Assembly (NCBI GenBank): GCA_964602275.1
Contig: CAZRQF010000008.1
Coordinates: 1-29,925 of the forward strand
Origin: RGIG6291 sp964602275
GTDB taxonomy: Bacteria; Bacillota; Clostridia; TANB77; UBA1234
Length of the DNA stretch: 29,925 nt
Direction: 5' to 3'
This document shows positions 8,023-17,812 of the stretch, one piece after another; the first letter of the stretch is position 1, and the number at the start of each line of letters is the position of its first letter. A program made the position numbers and the translations under genes. Below the pieces are notes generated by a model. That model searched no databases and was not told the origin of the DNA. It worked only from the letters and a program-made list of their open reading frames with translations.

Positions 8023-11000
8023 TTATTCTTCTTCTACTGTTTCATCTTTTTCTGGAACTGTATTTGCTGTTGGTTCTCCTGTTGCAACTGAAATTGGTTG
8101 CATTTCTCTATATCTCATTAATCCTGTTCCTGCTGGTATTAATTTACCAATGATTACATTTTCTTTTAATCCAACCAATGGGTCAATTTTACCTTTTATC
8201 GCAGCTTCTGTTAATACTCTTGTTGTTTCTTGGAATGATGCTGCTGACAAGAATGAATCTGTAGCAAGTGATGCTTTTGTTATTCCAAGTAGCAATCTCT
8301 TTCCTTCTGCTGGTCTTAAACCTGCTTCAATTGCAGCTTTATTTTCTCTTTCAAATACCATTACATCTACCATTGTACCTGGAAGTAACTTAGTATCTCC
8401 GGCATCTTCAACTCTAACTTTCTTAAGCATTTGTCTAATTATAGCTTCAATGTGTCTATCGTTAATGTCAACACCTTGACCTCTATAAACTTTTTGTACT
8501 TCTGATACAATATATCTTTGAACACCTTCAGCACCTTTAATTCTCATGATGTCTTGTGGATAAATTGAACCTTCTGTGATTTCGTCACCAGCTTCAATTT
8601 CATCTCCCTCTCTAACTACAAGTCTTGAACCAAATGGAATTAAGTAAGTCTTAGAGTCTTCGTTTGAAGTTACTATTACTTCTCTCTTCTTCTTTGTATC
8701 ACTAATAGTTACTTTACCTGCTATATCAGAAATAATTGCAAGTCCCTTTGGTTTTCTAGCTTCAAACAATTCTTCAACTCTAGGAAGACCTTGTGTGATA
8801 TCTCCACCAGCAAGTCCACCCATGTGGAATGTTCTCATTGTAAGCTGTGTACCAGGTTCACCGATTGATTGAGCTGCTATAATACCAACAGCTTCACCGA
8901 TGTTAACTTCTCTTCTACCAGCTAAGTCATTACCATAACATTTAGCACAAACACCTTTTTCTGCTTTACATGTTAAAAGTGTTCTAATCTTAACTTTTGT
9001 TACACCAGCTGCAACAACTTTATCAGCCAATTTATCTGTGATGTATTCGTTTTTAGCAACTATAATTTCTCCGCTTGCAGGGTCTTTTACATCTTCCGCT
9101 GCATATCTTCCAGATAATCTTTCTGCTAAACCTTCGATTAATTCATTTCCGTTTTTAATGTCACTTACATAAACACCTTCATCAGTACCACAATCTTCTT
9201 CTCTTACGATAATATCTTGTGATACATCAACAAGTCTTCTTGTTAAGTAACCAGAGTCAGCTGTTCTTAAAGCTGTATCAACTAGACCTTTTCTTGCACC
9301 ATGGGCAGATACGAAATATTCAAGAACATCCATACCTTCTCTAAAGCAAGAACGAATTGGAATTTCGACTGTCTTACCTGATGTATCGGCCATAAGACCT
9401 CTCATTGCGGCAAGCTGTCTAATCTGTTTCATATTACCACGAGCACCAGATGTAGCCATCATGTATATTGGGTTCAATTCGTCAAAGTTTGCAATCATGG
9501 CATCTGTAATATCGTTTGTTGTTTTATCCCAAACTTTAATTACAGAGTTGTATCTTTCTTCGTCTGATATTAAACCTCTCTTATATTGTTTTGTTATTTC
9601 ATCAACTTTAGCTTCTGCTTGTGCTAGCATATCCTTTTTACATTCTGGAACTATAACATCCGCAATAGATACTGTTATAGCAGCTTGTGTTGAATATTTA
9701 TAACCTAACTCTTTAATTTTATCAAGCAATTCAGCTGTGTCTGATAAGCCATGTACTTTTATTGATTTTGAAATTATCTTTCCTATTGTCTTCTTTGTTA
9801 CAGGGAAATTTATTTCAAAGTCAAACATTTCATTTGGATCTTCTCTATTTACAAATCCTAAATCTTGTGGGATTGATTGGTTGAATATTACTTTACCAAT
9901 TGTTGTATCAACAATCTTATGTTTTATCTCGCCATCAACTTCTCTTTCAACTCTTATCTTAATCTTTGCATGAATAGCTATATCTTTGTTTGCGTATGCC
10001 ATAAGTGCTTCATCAATATCTTTAAATATCATGCCTTCACCTTTAGCACCGTTTTCTTCTATTGTTAAGTAGTACGAACCAAGAATCATATCTTGTGTTG
10101 GTACTGCAACTGGTTTTCCATCTTGTGGTTTTAACAGGTTGTTTGCAGATAACATTAAGTATCTAGCTTCTGCTTGTGCTTCTGGTGTTAATGGCAAGTG
10201 AACCGCCATCTGGTCACCGTCGAAGTCAGCGTTGAACGCCGTACATACTAATGGATGTAGCTTTATAGCTCTACCTTCTATCAATACTGGCTCGAATGCT
10301 TGAATACCAAGTCTGTGAAGTGTAGGAGCACGGTTTAACATAACTGGGTGATCTTTAATAACATATTCTAATACATCCCAAACTTCTGGTCTTAATCTTT
10401 CTACCATTCTCTTAGCATTCTTTATGTTATGTGCAATTCCTCTTTCAACTAATTCTTTCATTACAAATGGCTTAAACAATTCAACAGCCATTTCTTTTGG
10501 AAGACCACATTGATAGATTTTAAGTTCTGGTCCAACAACGATAACTGAACGACCAGAATAGTCAACTCTCTTACCAAGTAAGTTTTGTCTAAATCTACCT
10601 TGTTTTCCTTTTAACAAATCAGATAAAGATTTTAAAGCTCTATTACCAGGTCCTGTAACAGGTCTACCTCTTCTACCATTATCAATTAAGCTATCAACAG
10701 CTTCTTGAAGCATTCTCTTTTCATTTCTAACGATAATATCAGGTGCTCCAAGTTCAAGCAATCTTTTAAGTCTGTTATTTCTATTTATAATTCTTCTATA
10801 TAAATCATTTATATCTGATGTAGCAAATCTACCACCGTCTAATTGAACCATAGGTCTTAAATCTGGTGGAATAACTGGCAATACATCAAGTATCATCCAT
10901 TCTGGTTTGTTGCCAGAAAGTCTAAAACTATCAACAGTTTCTAATCTTTTAATAATCTTAGCTTTCTTTTGACCAGATGCATTTTCAAGCTCTGCTCTTA

Positions 11001-11574
11001 AATCGCTTGCAAGTTTTGCAACATCGATTCCTTGCAATAATTCTTTTACTGCTTCTGCTCCCATGCCTACTCTAAATGCATCTTCGCCATATTTATCTAC
11101 ATATTCTCTATATTCTTTTTCAGATAAAACTTGACACTTTACAAGTGATGTATCTCCTGCGTCCATAACTATGTATGCTGCAAAATATAATACTTTTTCA
11201 AGTGATCTTGGTGAAACATCTAGCATCAAGCTTAATCTACTTGGTATTCCTTTAAAATACCAAATATGAGATACTGGAGTAGCAAGTTCAATGTGACCCA
11301 TTCTTTCTCTTCTTACTTTTGATTTTGTTACTTCAACGCCACATCTATCGCAGACAATACCTTTATATCTTGCTCTTTTATACTTACCACAGTGACATTC
11401 CCAATCTTTTGTAGGTCCAAAAATCTTTTCACAGAACAATCCATCACGCTCTGGCTTTAATGTCCTATAATTTATTGTTTCTGGTTTTTTTACTTCGCCT
11501 TTTGACCACTCTCTTATCTTTTCAGGAGATGCCAAACCAATTTTTATTCTGTCAAAAACTTCTAAATCAACCAT
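8023..11574 (-). CDS. rpoC: DNA-directed RNA polymerase subunit beta'
   Basis: The protein is 1183 aa, the usual Firmicute length. Diagnostic parts include the N-terminal zinc site (CHCGKYKRARYKGIVCDRCG, about residues 60-80), the catalytic NADFDGDQMAVH motif that holds the active-site Mg, the bridge-helix and trigger-loop region (SIGEPGTQLTMRTFHMGGLAGG) and the second cysteine cluster (LLTCKAEKGVCAKCYG). The usual Thr or Ile after the trigger-loop His is Met here, a mild difference. An AAGGAG site lies before ATG 11572-11574, and the gene starts 30 bases after rpoB, so the two form an operon. The genes that normally follow in Firmicutes (L7Ae-like, rpsL, rpsG, fusA) are absent; a convergent amidase gene follows instead. 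Confidence 0.99.
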   Translation of the reverse strand: MVDLEVFDRIKIGLASPEKIREWSKGEVKKPETINYRTLKPERDGLFCEKIFGPTKDWECHCGKYKRARYKGIVCDRCGVEVTKSKVRRERMGHIELATPVSHIWYFKGIPSRLSLMLDVSPRSLEKVLYFAAYIVMDAGDTSLVKCQVLSEKEYREYVDKYGEDAFRVGMGAEAVKELLQGIDVAKLASDLRAELENASGQKKAKIIKRLETVDSFRLSGNKPEWMILDVLPVIPPDLRPMVQLDGGRFATSDINDLYRRIINRNNRLKRLLELGAPDIIVRNEKRMLQEAVDSLIDNGRRGRPVTGPGNRALKSLSDLLKGKQGRFRQNLLGKRVDYSGRSVIVVGPELKIYQCGLPKEMAVELFKPFVMKELVERGIAHNIKNAKRMVERLRPEVWDVLEYVIKDHPVMLNRAPTLHRLGIQAFEPVLIEGRAIKLHPLVCTAFNADFDGDQMAVHLPLTPEAQAEARYLMLSANNLLKPQDGKPVAVPTQDMILGSYYLTIEENGAKGEGMIFKDIDEALMAYANKDIAIHAKIKIRVEREVDGEIKHKIVDTTIGKVIFNQSIPQDLGFVNREDPNEMFDFEINFPVTKKTIGKIISKSIKVHGLSDTAELLDKIKELGYKYSTQAAITVSIADVIVPECKKDMLAQAEAKVDEITKQYKRGLISDEERYNSVIKVWDKTTNDITDAMIANFDELNPIYMMATSGARGNMKQIRQLAAMRGLMADTSGKTVEIPIRSCFREGMDVLEYFVSAHGARKGLVDTALRTADSGYLTRRLVDVSQDIIVREEDCGTDEGVYVSDIKNGNELIEGLAERLSGRYAAEDVKDPASGEIIVAKNEYITDKLADKVVAAGVTKVKIRTLLTCKAEKGVCAKCYGNDLAGRREVNIGEAVGIIAAQSIGEPGTQLTMRTFHMGGLAGGDITQGLPRVEELFEARKPKGLAIISDIAGKVTISDTKKKREVIVTSNEDSKTYLIPFGSRLVVREGDEIEAGDEITEGSIYPQDIMRIKGAEGVQRYIVSEVQKVYRGQGVDINDRHIEAIIRQMLKKVRVEDAGDTKLLPGTMVDVMVFERENKAAIEAGLRPAEGKRLLLGITKASLATDSFLSAASFQETTRVLTEAAIKGKIDPLVGLKENVIIGKLIPAGTGLMRYREMQPISVATGEPTANTVPEKDETVEEE

Positions 11575-11604
11575 CTTTTTTCTCCTTCCTACTTTCTATA
11601 TAAT

Positions 11605-14600
11605 CTACATTTCTTCATCTTCAAAGTTATCATCAACTAAGAAGCTATCATCAAATAATTGCTCGTCGTCTTCATCTTCGTCAACATCTTCTAATAGTTC
11701 GCCGTCTTCACTTTCAATAAGCATACCATCACCTAATTCATCAGCAGATGTAGGTGGTGTAACAATATTCAAAGTTACTTCATCATCATCACCGATATCT
11801 TCTTTTAACTCAACTTCATTTTCATCGCTTTGATTATATAATTTAATATCCAAACCTAAGCTTTGTAATTCTTTTACTAAAACTTTAAAGCTTTCTGGAA
11901 TACCTGGTTCAGGAATGTTTTCTCCTTTTACAATCGATTCATAAGTTTTTACTCTACCAACAACATCGTCAGATTTTACTGTCAAGATTTCTTGTAATGT
12001 ATACGCAGCTCCATATGCTTCTAATGCCCAAACTTCCATTTCACCAAATCTTTGTCCACCAAATTGAGCTTTACCTCCAAGTGGTTGTTGTGTAACTAAT
12101 GCGTATGGTCCAGTAGAACGAGCATGAATCTTATCATCAACTAAGTGATGTAGTTTTAACATGTACATTATTCCAACTGTAACTTCATTATCAAATGGTT
12201 CACCAGTTCTTCCATCATAAAGTATTGTTTTACCTGACTCTGGAAGCCCAGCTTGTTTGAACAATTCTTTAAAGTCTTCATCTTTTGCACCATCAAATAC
12301 TGGTGTTGCAACTTTAAAGCCTAACGCTTTTGCAACATAACCTAGATGAACTTCAAGCACCTGTCCAATGTTCATACGAGAAGGAACACCAAGTGGGTTT
12401 AACACAATTTCAAGTGGTGTACCATCTGGTAAGAATGGCATATCTTCTTCTGGAAGAATTCTTGAAATAACACCCTTGTTACCATGACGACCAGCCATCT
12501 TGTCACCAACAGATATTTTTCTCTTTTGAGCTATATATACTCTTATTACTTCATTTACACCAGTTCCAAGTTCATCAGAATTTTCTTTTGTAAATATCTT
12601 TACATCTACGATAATTCCGGCTTCACCATGTGGGCAACGAAGTGAAGTATCTCTAACTTCTCTTGCTTTTTCACCGAAGATTGCTCTAAGTAGTCTTTCT
12701 TCAGCAGTTAGCTCAGTTTCTCCTTTTGGAGTTACTTTACCAACTAATATATCGCCAGGACGAACTTCAGCACCAATTCTAATTATACCTCTTTCGTCTA
12801 AGTCTTTTAAAGCATCGTCACCAACATTTGGTATATCTCTAGTAATTTCTTCAGGTCCTAGTTTTGTATCTCTACATTCACAATCATATTCTTCAATATG
12901 AATAGATGTCAAAACATCTTCTTTGACAAGTCTTTCATTAATCAAAATAGCATCCTCGTAGTTGTAACCTTCCCAGTTCATAAATCCTATTAAGATATTT
13001 CTACCTAGTGCTAATTCACCTTGGTCTGTTGAAGGTCCATCAGCAATAGTTTGACCTGCTTTAATTTTTTCGCCAACTTTTACAATTGGTCTTTGGTTTG
13101 AACATGTACCTTGGTTTGAACGCTTAAATTTCAAAACATTGTATGTGTCTAAACCATTTTTAGTTTTTATAATAATTTGATCCGCAGTTACTTTTTCAAC
13201 TACACCATCATTTTCAGCAATTATACAAACACCAGAGTCTTTTGCAGCTCTATACTCAATACCAGTTCCAACAATTGGAGAATCAGTTTTAAGTAGTGGC
13301 ACTGCTTGTCTTTGCATGTTTGCACCCATTAGTGCACGCTTAGCATCGTCGCTCTCTAAGAATGGAATTAAGGCAGCACCAACTGATACTAATTGTTTTG
13401 GCGATACATCCATCAAGTCAACTTGGCTTGGTGCAACTTCCATAAGTTCTTCTCTAAATCTAACTTTAATTTTTGGTTTTAAGAATCTTCCTTCTTCGTC
13501 TAGTGGTTCGTTAGCTTGTGCAACAATATATTTATCTTCTTCTACCGCTGTAAAATACTTAATTTCGTCTGTAACTACACCTTTTTTCTTATCAACAATT
13601 CTATATGGTGTTTCTATAAATCCATATTTGTTAATAATCGCATATGTAGAAAGTGAACCAATAAGTCCAACATTTGGTCCTTCTGGGCTTTCAATAGGAC
13701 AAAGTCTTCCATAGTGTGAGTGGTGAATATCTCTAACTTCTACACCAGCTCTTTCTCTTGATAAACCACCAGGTCCTAAAGTAGAAATTCTTCTCTTATG
13801 AGTAAGCTCTGTTAGTGGGTTATTTTGATCCATAAATTGTGACAACTGGCTACTTCCAAAGAATTCTCTAATTGCAGAAACTATTGGTTTAATATTTATT
13901 AAAGATTGTGGTGTTACTACATCTAAATCTTGAACTGCCATTCTTTCTCTAACAACTCTTTCAAGTCTTGTTATACCAATTCTAAATTGGTTTTGTAATA
14001 ACTCTCCAACACATCTTACTCTTCTGTTACCTAAATGGTCAATATCATCAGTATCGCCAAGACCATATGCTAATGTGTTCAAATAGTTTATAGAAGAAAT
14101 CATATCTTCTTTTGTAATATGATTTGGTAATAACCTATCAACATTACTTTCTAAAGCTTTATATAAATCCTTATCTTCTGTGTTTTCAAGGATTTCTTTC
14201 AACACAGCATAATTTACTCTTTCATCAATTTCTAATTCGCTTGCATCAACATCAACAAAACTGTTTAGCCATACTGTACCGTTACCAATAACTTTTACTA
14301 GTTTATCTTCAACTTTTACTGTTACAACATTTATACCAGATTCTTGAATAGCTTCAGCTACTTCTGGTGTGATAACCTTGTCTTTAGAAACTAATAACTC
14401 ACCAGTTTCAGGATTTACAATTTTTTCGGCTGAAACTTGTCCTGCAATTCTCTTTGCTAAAGATAGTTTATCATTATATTTGTAACGACCAACTTTTGTT
14501 AAGTCATATCTTCTTGGGTCAAAGAATAATGCAGAAAATAAATTTCTTGCAGCTTCAACAGATGGCATTTCACCAGGTCTTAATTTCTTGTAGATTTCAA

Positions 14601-15294
14601 TCAAAGCTTCTTCTTCTGTTTTGATTGTATCTTTTGCAAGTGTTGCAACCATTCTTTCATCTTCGCCAAAAAGTTCTAATATTTGGCTATCAGATGCTAT
14701 CCCAATCGCTCTTAGGATTAATGTTACAGGTAGCTTTCTAGCTTTATCAATTCTAACATAGTAAATATCATTAGAGTCAGTTTCGAATTCTAGCCAAGCA
14801 CCACGATTTGGCATAATAGTTGCTGTGTATAGCTTTTTACCAAGCTTATCGTAGCTTCTATCGTAGTAACAACCAGGTGAACGAACCAATTGTGATACAA
14901 TAACTCTCTCTGCTCCGTTTATTATGAATGTACCATAATCAGTCATAACAGGAAAATCACCCATAAAAATCTCTTGCTCTTTTACTTCTCCTGTTTCGCT
15001 GTTAATCAATCTTACTTTAACTTGTAATCTAGTAGCATAAGTAGTATTTCTAGCTTTTGCTTCTTCAATAGAATACTTTGTTTCCTCGTTAAAGTGATAA
15101 TCAACAAATTCAAGTATCAATTTTCCAGAATAATCTTTAATTGGTGAGCACTCGTTAAATACTTCTTTTAAGCCCTTCTTTACAAACCAATCATATGAAT
15201 CCTTCTGTACTTGAATAAGGTTTGGCATTTCAACAACATCTTCAATGTTGCCAAAATACATTCTGCTAGTTTTTTCGTTTTTTACTTCACGCAT
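11605..15294 (-). CDS. rpoB: DNA-directed RNA polymerase subunit beta
   Basis: I choose ATG 15292-15294, seven bases after GAGGTGATT (15302-15310), giving 1229 aa; an in-frame TTG one codon upstream is possible. The rifampicin pocket reads FFGSSQLSQFMDQNNPLTEL followed by THKRRISTLGPGGLSRERAG, keeping the Asp, His and Ser positions at which resistance mutations usually arise, so a rifampicin-sensitive enzyme is expected. Other conserved blocks are HYGRLCPIESPEGPNVGLIG, GYNYEDAILIN, MAGRHGNKGVIS and the C-terminal GGKAQFGGQRFGEMEVWALE. The C-terminus ends in a strongly acidic tail of about 60 residues rich in D/E, common in Clostridia. The gene has its own strong promoter and a long leader. 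Upstream lies tex, not rplL. Confidence 0.99.
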   Translation of the reverse strand: MREVKNEKTSRMYFGNIEDVVEMPNLIQVQKDSYDWFVKKGLKEVFNECSPIKDYSGKLILEFVDYHFNEETKYSIEEAKARNTTYATRLQVKVRLINSETGEVKEQEIFMGDFPVMTDYGTFIINGAERVIVSQLVRSPGCYYDRSYDKLGKKLYTATIMPNRGAWLEFETDSNDIYYVRIDKARKLPVTLILRAIGIASDSQILELFGEDERMVATLAKDTIKTEEEALIEIYKKLRPGEMPSVEAARNLFSALFFDPRRYDLTKVGRYKYNDKLSLAKRIAGQVSAEKIVNPETGELLVSKDKVITPEVAEAIQESGINVVTVKVEDKLVKVIGNGTVWLNSFVDVDASELEIDERVNYAVLKEILENTEDKDLYKALESNVDRLLPNHITKEDMISSINYLNTLAYGLGDTDDIDHLGNRRVRCVGELLQNQFRIGITRLERVVRERMAVQDLDVVTPQSLINIKPIVSAIREFFGSSQLSQFMDQNNPLTELTHKRRISTLGPGGLSRERAGVEVRDIHHSHYGRLCPIESPEGPNVGLIGSLSTYAIINKYGFIETPYRIVDKKKGVVTDEIKYFTAVEEDKYIVAQANEPLDEEGRFLKPKIKVRFREELMEVAPSQVDLMDVSPKQLVSVGAALIPFLESDDAKRALMGANMQRQAVPLLKTDSPIVGTGIEYRAAKDSGVCIIAENDGVVEKVTADQIIIKTKNGLDTYNVLKFKRSNQGTCSNQRPIVKVGEKIKAGQTIADGPSTDQGELALGRNILIGFMNWEGYNYEDAILINERLVKEDVLTSIHIEEYDCECRDTKLGPEEITRDIPNVGDDALKDLDERGIIRIGAEVRPGDILVGKVTPKGETELTAEERLLRAIFGEKAREVRDTSLRCPHGEAGIIVDVKIFTKENSDELGTGVNEVIRVYIAQKRKISVGDKMAGRHGNKGVISRILPEEDMPFLPDGTPLEIVLNPLGVPSRMNIGQVLEVHLGYVAKALGFKVATPVFDGAKDEDFKELFKQAGLPESGKTILYDGRTGEPFDNEVTVGIMYMLKLHHLVDDKIHARSTGPYALVTQQPLGGKAQFGGQRFGEMEVWALEAYGAAYTLQEILTVKSDDVVGRVKTYESIVKGENIPEPGIPESFKVLVKELQSLGLDIKLYNQSDENEVELKEDIGDDDEVTLNIVTPPTSADELGDGMLIESEDGELLEDVDEDEDDEQLFDDSFLVDDNFEDEEM

Positions 15295-15367
15295 CAAATT
15301 TAATCACCTCAGTATAATATTTTTACTTTTTCTCTAGCCACCACGCAATTAATCATTAACCCAAACT

Positions 15368-15462
15368 ACATTCAAGATGCTACGCGAATGTCTTTATTCA
15401 CTTCTTCCGTACAAATACTGTATATGAAACTGACTATGAGAGCATAATCCGCCACATATACA
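15368..15462 (-). promoter_or_regulatory. Structured rpoB 5' leader (two predicted hairpins)
   Basis: Between the promoter and rpoB lies a leader of about 170 nt. On the minus strand it can form a nested hairpin: an outer 8-bp stem TGTATATG/CATATACA (15455-15462 with 15419-15426) and an inner 7-bp stem GATTATG/CATAGTC (15443-15449 with 15432-15438) with a four-base loop. The inner stem holds a U-G wobble that would be an A-C clash on plus. A second hairpin, ACATTC/GAATGT (15386-15391 with 15368-15373), follows. No U-run terminator follows either. A role in attenuation or autoregulation of rpoBC is an inference; I do not recognise a named RNA family. Confidence 0.45.
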
Positions 15463-15473
15463 CTATCTTTAGA

Positions 15474-15502
15474 ATTATATCAGTTTTTTTCTTGCAGGTC
15501 AA
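15474..15502 (-). promoter_or_regulatory. Strong sigma-A promoter of rpoB-rpoC
   Basis: On the minus strand: TTGACC (15497-15502), a 17-base spacer with an A-tract, and a perfect TATAAT (15474-15479). The start of transcription is expected near 15467, about 170 nt ahead of rpoB. Confidence 0.85.
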
Positions 15503-15531
15503 CGGTTTTTGGGTATTTTTTGAAGCAAATT

Positions 15532-15562
15532 ACCCCACCACAAAAAATGTGATGGGGCTTTT
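15532..15562 (-). terminator. Terminator-like hairpin after tex
   Basis: Just past the tex stop the minus strand reads CCCCATCACA, a loop of T, then TGTGGTGGGG. All ten positions pair, with one U-G wobble that would be a C-A clash on plus, so the hairpin suits tex mRNA. The following U-run is weak on minus (TAATTT); a clean T6 exists on plus, so it may also stop antisense transcripts. Confidence 0.65.
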
Positions 15563-17707
15563 TTATACACCTTTCATAGAAAGTGATACTTTTTTCTTTT
15601 CCATATCTATTTTTATTACTCTTACTTTTACAATATCGCCTACTGACACTACATCCATTGGATTTTTTATATATTTTTCGCTCATTTCAGATATATGTAC
15701 TAGTCCATCATTTTTCACACCAATATCTACAAATGCACCAAAATCAATAACATTTCTTACTGTTCCTGTTAATATCATGCCTTCTTTTAAGTCTTCTAGT
15801 TTTAATACATCGCTTCTTAATACTGGCTTTGGCATTTCATCTCTCGGATCTCTACCAGGCTTTTGCAATTCTTTTATTATATCTTTTATTGTCGGCACTC
15901 CGATTCCCAATTCAACTGCTATTTTTTCAACATTTACAGTATTCAAATTTGCTCGTATCTCAGGAAGTTTTTCTTTTAAATCTTTTACTTCAAAGCCTAT
16001 CTTATTTAAAACTTTTTCTGCCACTTCATAACTTTCAGGGTGTACAGAAGTATTATCTAGAGGATTTTTCCCATCCACAATGCGAAGAAAGCCTGCACAT
16101 TGAGTATACGCAGCTGGTCCAAGTTTTGATACTTTTAGCAGCTCTTTTCTTTCTTTTATTTTTCCATTTTCTTCTCTATATTTTACAATATTTGTTGCAA
16201 CCGTTTTGCTTACTCCTGATACATATCTCAAAAGTGATGGTGTTGCCGTGTTCAAATCTACTCCTACTGTATTTACCGCATCTTCTACAACACCTGTCAA
16301 ACTTTCTTCTAACCTGTTTTGATTTACATCATGTTGATATTGTCCAACTCCAATACTCTTTGGATCAATTTTTACAAGCTCTGCAAGTGGGTCTTGTAAT
16401 CTTCTCGCAATTGATATTGCACCTCTTAAAGATACATTTATATCTGGATATTCTTCCGTTGCAAGCTTTGAAGCTGAATATACCGAAGCCCCTGCCTCGC
16501 TTACAATTGCATAATATATATCATGTGAAACTTCTTTTATCATGTCTGCTACAAACATTTCAGATTCCCTTGAAGCAGTTCCGTTACCTATTGCAATCAT
16601 ATTTACATTATGTTTATTTATGAGTGCGAGTAAAGTCTTTTTAGCTCCTGCTACATCGTTTTGTGGCTCTGTTGGATATACAGTAGTTGTATCTAATAAT
16701 TTACCTGTATCGTCTATAACAGCTATCTTGCAGCCTGTTCTATATGCAGGGTCAAATCCCATTACTGTTAAATTTTTTAGTGGTGGTTGCATTAATAACT
16801 TTTTAGCATTTTGACCAAATACTTTTATCGCTTGCTCGTCCGCAACTTCTGTAAGCTCATTTCTTACTTCTGTTTCAACTGAAGGCTTTATAAGTCTTTT
16901 ATATGCATCTTCTATAACTTCCAAAATTACATCTGCATAATAACCATTTTCTTTTACAACTTCTTTTTTCAAATACTCAATATTTGGTTCGTCTATGTTG
17001 TCTATTTTTACTTTTAAAAATTCTTCTTTCTCGCCCCTATTTATAGCAAGAATTCTATGACTTGGTATTTTATTTACCGCTTCTGCATAATCATAATACA
17101 TATCATACACAGATTTTTCTTCTTTAGTTCCTTTTGAAGTAATAATTCCTTTGCTATAAATAATTTTTCTTATTGCCTTTCTATATTCTGCAACATCAGA
17201 AATCATTTCTGCTATTATATCCATAGCACCTTTAATAGCTTCTTCAACTGTTTCTACGCCTTTTTCAGCATTTATAAAAGCAGCTGCTAGTTCATTTATA
17301 TTTCTTTTATCTTCTTGTGCAAAAATTATTAACGCAAGTGGTTCTAAGCCTTTCTCTTTTGCGATTGTTGCTCTCGTTCTTTTCTTTTGTTTGTACGGTC
17401 TGTATAAATCTTCAACTTCTGTCATCGTTTCTGATTTTTCAATGCTTTCTTTTAATTCTTCTGTAAGTTTTCCTTGTTCGTCAATTAACCTTATAACTTC
17501 TTCTTTTCTTTTTTCAAGATTTCTTAAATAAGTTAATCTTTCAAACATATCTCTTAATTGCTCGTCAGACATTTCGCCAGTAGCTTCTTTTCTGTATCTA
17601 GCAATGAATGGAATTGTGTTCCCCTCATCTATTAGCTTTATTGCATTTTCAACCTGAAATGGTTTTAACTTAAACTCTCTTACTAATTTTTCATTAATTT
17701 GTTCCAT
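15563..17707 (-). CDS. tex: Tex family RNA-binding transcription accessory protein
   Basis: The protein is 714 aa, matching the Tex family. Domains in order are an N-terminal helical Tex domain (residues 1-200, with PFIARYRKEATGEMSDEQLR), a YqgF/RNase H-like domain starting near residue 320 (GFDPAYRTGCKIAVIDDTGK), helix-hairpin-helix motifs (LNTATPSLLRYVSGVSKTVA) and a C-terminal S1 domain (GMILTGTVRNVIDFGAFVDI ... LVHISEMS) that binds RNA. Tex works with transcription and RNA surveillance; in Streptococcus and Bordetella it affects toxin and stress gene expression. The ATG follows AAGGAGA. It sits downstream of dtd and directly upstream of the rpoB promoter, so this window pairs it with polymerase genes only by position. 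Confidence 0.97.
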   Translation of the reverse strand: MEQINEKLVREFKLKPFQVENAIKLIDEGNTIPFIARYRKEATGEMSDEQLRDMFERLTYLRNLEKRKEEVIRLIDEQGKLTEELKESIEKSETMTEVEDLYRPYKQKKRTRATIAKEKGLEPLALIIFAQEDKRNINELAAAFINAEKGVETVEEAIKGAMDIIAEMISDVAEYRKAIRKIIYSKGIITSKGTKEEKSVYDMYYDYAEAVNKIPSHRILAINRGEKEEFLKVKIDNIDEPNIEYLKKEVVKENGYYADVILEVIEDAYKRLIKPSVETEVRNELTEVADEQAIKVFGQNAKKLLMQPPLKNLTVMGFDPAYRTGCKIAVIDDTGKLLDTTTVYPTEPQNDVAGAKKTLLALINKHNVNMIAIGNGTASRESEMFVADMIKEVSHDIYYAIVSEAGASVYSASKLATEEYPDINVSLRGAISIARRLQDPLAELVKIDPKSIGVGQYQHDVNQNRLEESLTGVVEDAVNTVGVDLNTATPSLLRYVSGVSKTVATNIVKYREENGKIKERKELLKVSKLGPAAYTQCAGFLRIVDGKNPLDNTSVHPESYEVAEKVLNKIGFEVKDLKEKLPEIRANLNTVNVEKIAVELGIGVPTIKDIIKELQKPGRDPRDEMPKPVLRSDVLKLEDLKEGMILTGTVRNVIDFGAFVDIGVKNDGLVHISEMSEKYIKNPMDVVSVGDIVKVRVIKIDMEKKKVSLSMKGV

Positions 17708-17743
17708 CTTTCTCTCCTTATCAAAATACTTTCAAACCAACTT

Positions 17744-17777
17744 AAAAAGAATTCATATATTAAATACATGAATTCTT
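17744..17777 (-). terminator. Terminator of dtd
   Basis: A perfect 10-bp stem AAGAATTCAT / ATGAATTCTT (17747-17756 and 17768-17777) is followed on the minus strand by a U-run (17744-17748 region). It begins seven bases after the dtd stop. Confidence 0.8.
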
Positions 17778-17782
17778 CTTAA

Positions 17783-17812
17783 ATTATAACACTTTTCCAT
17801 TAACACATTCAA
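17783..17812 (-). promoter_or_regulatory. Possible tex promoter inside the dtd 3' end
   Basis: On the minus strand: TTGAAT (17807-17812), 18 bases, perfect TATAAT (17783-17788). Transcription would begin at the base of the dtd terminator hairpin, so the hairpin would sit at the very 5' end of tex mRNA. The -35 is imperfect and this is tentative. Confidence 0.35.

Noticed and set aside
15380..15460. A 27-codon GTG-started reading frame in the rpoB leader as a leader peptide
   Set aside because: It has no ribosome site, and its bases are better explained by the nested hairpin.
15829..16623. A 264-codon open frame on plus inside tex
   Set aside because: It is antisense to a conserved Tex gene, leucine-rich and repetitive as expected from the complement of AT-rich coding sequence, with no ribosome site.
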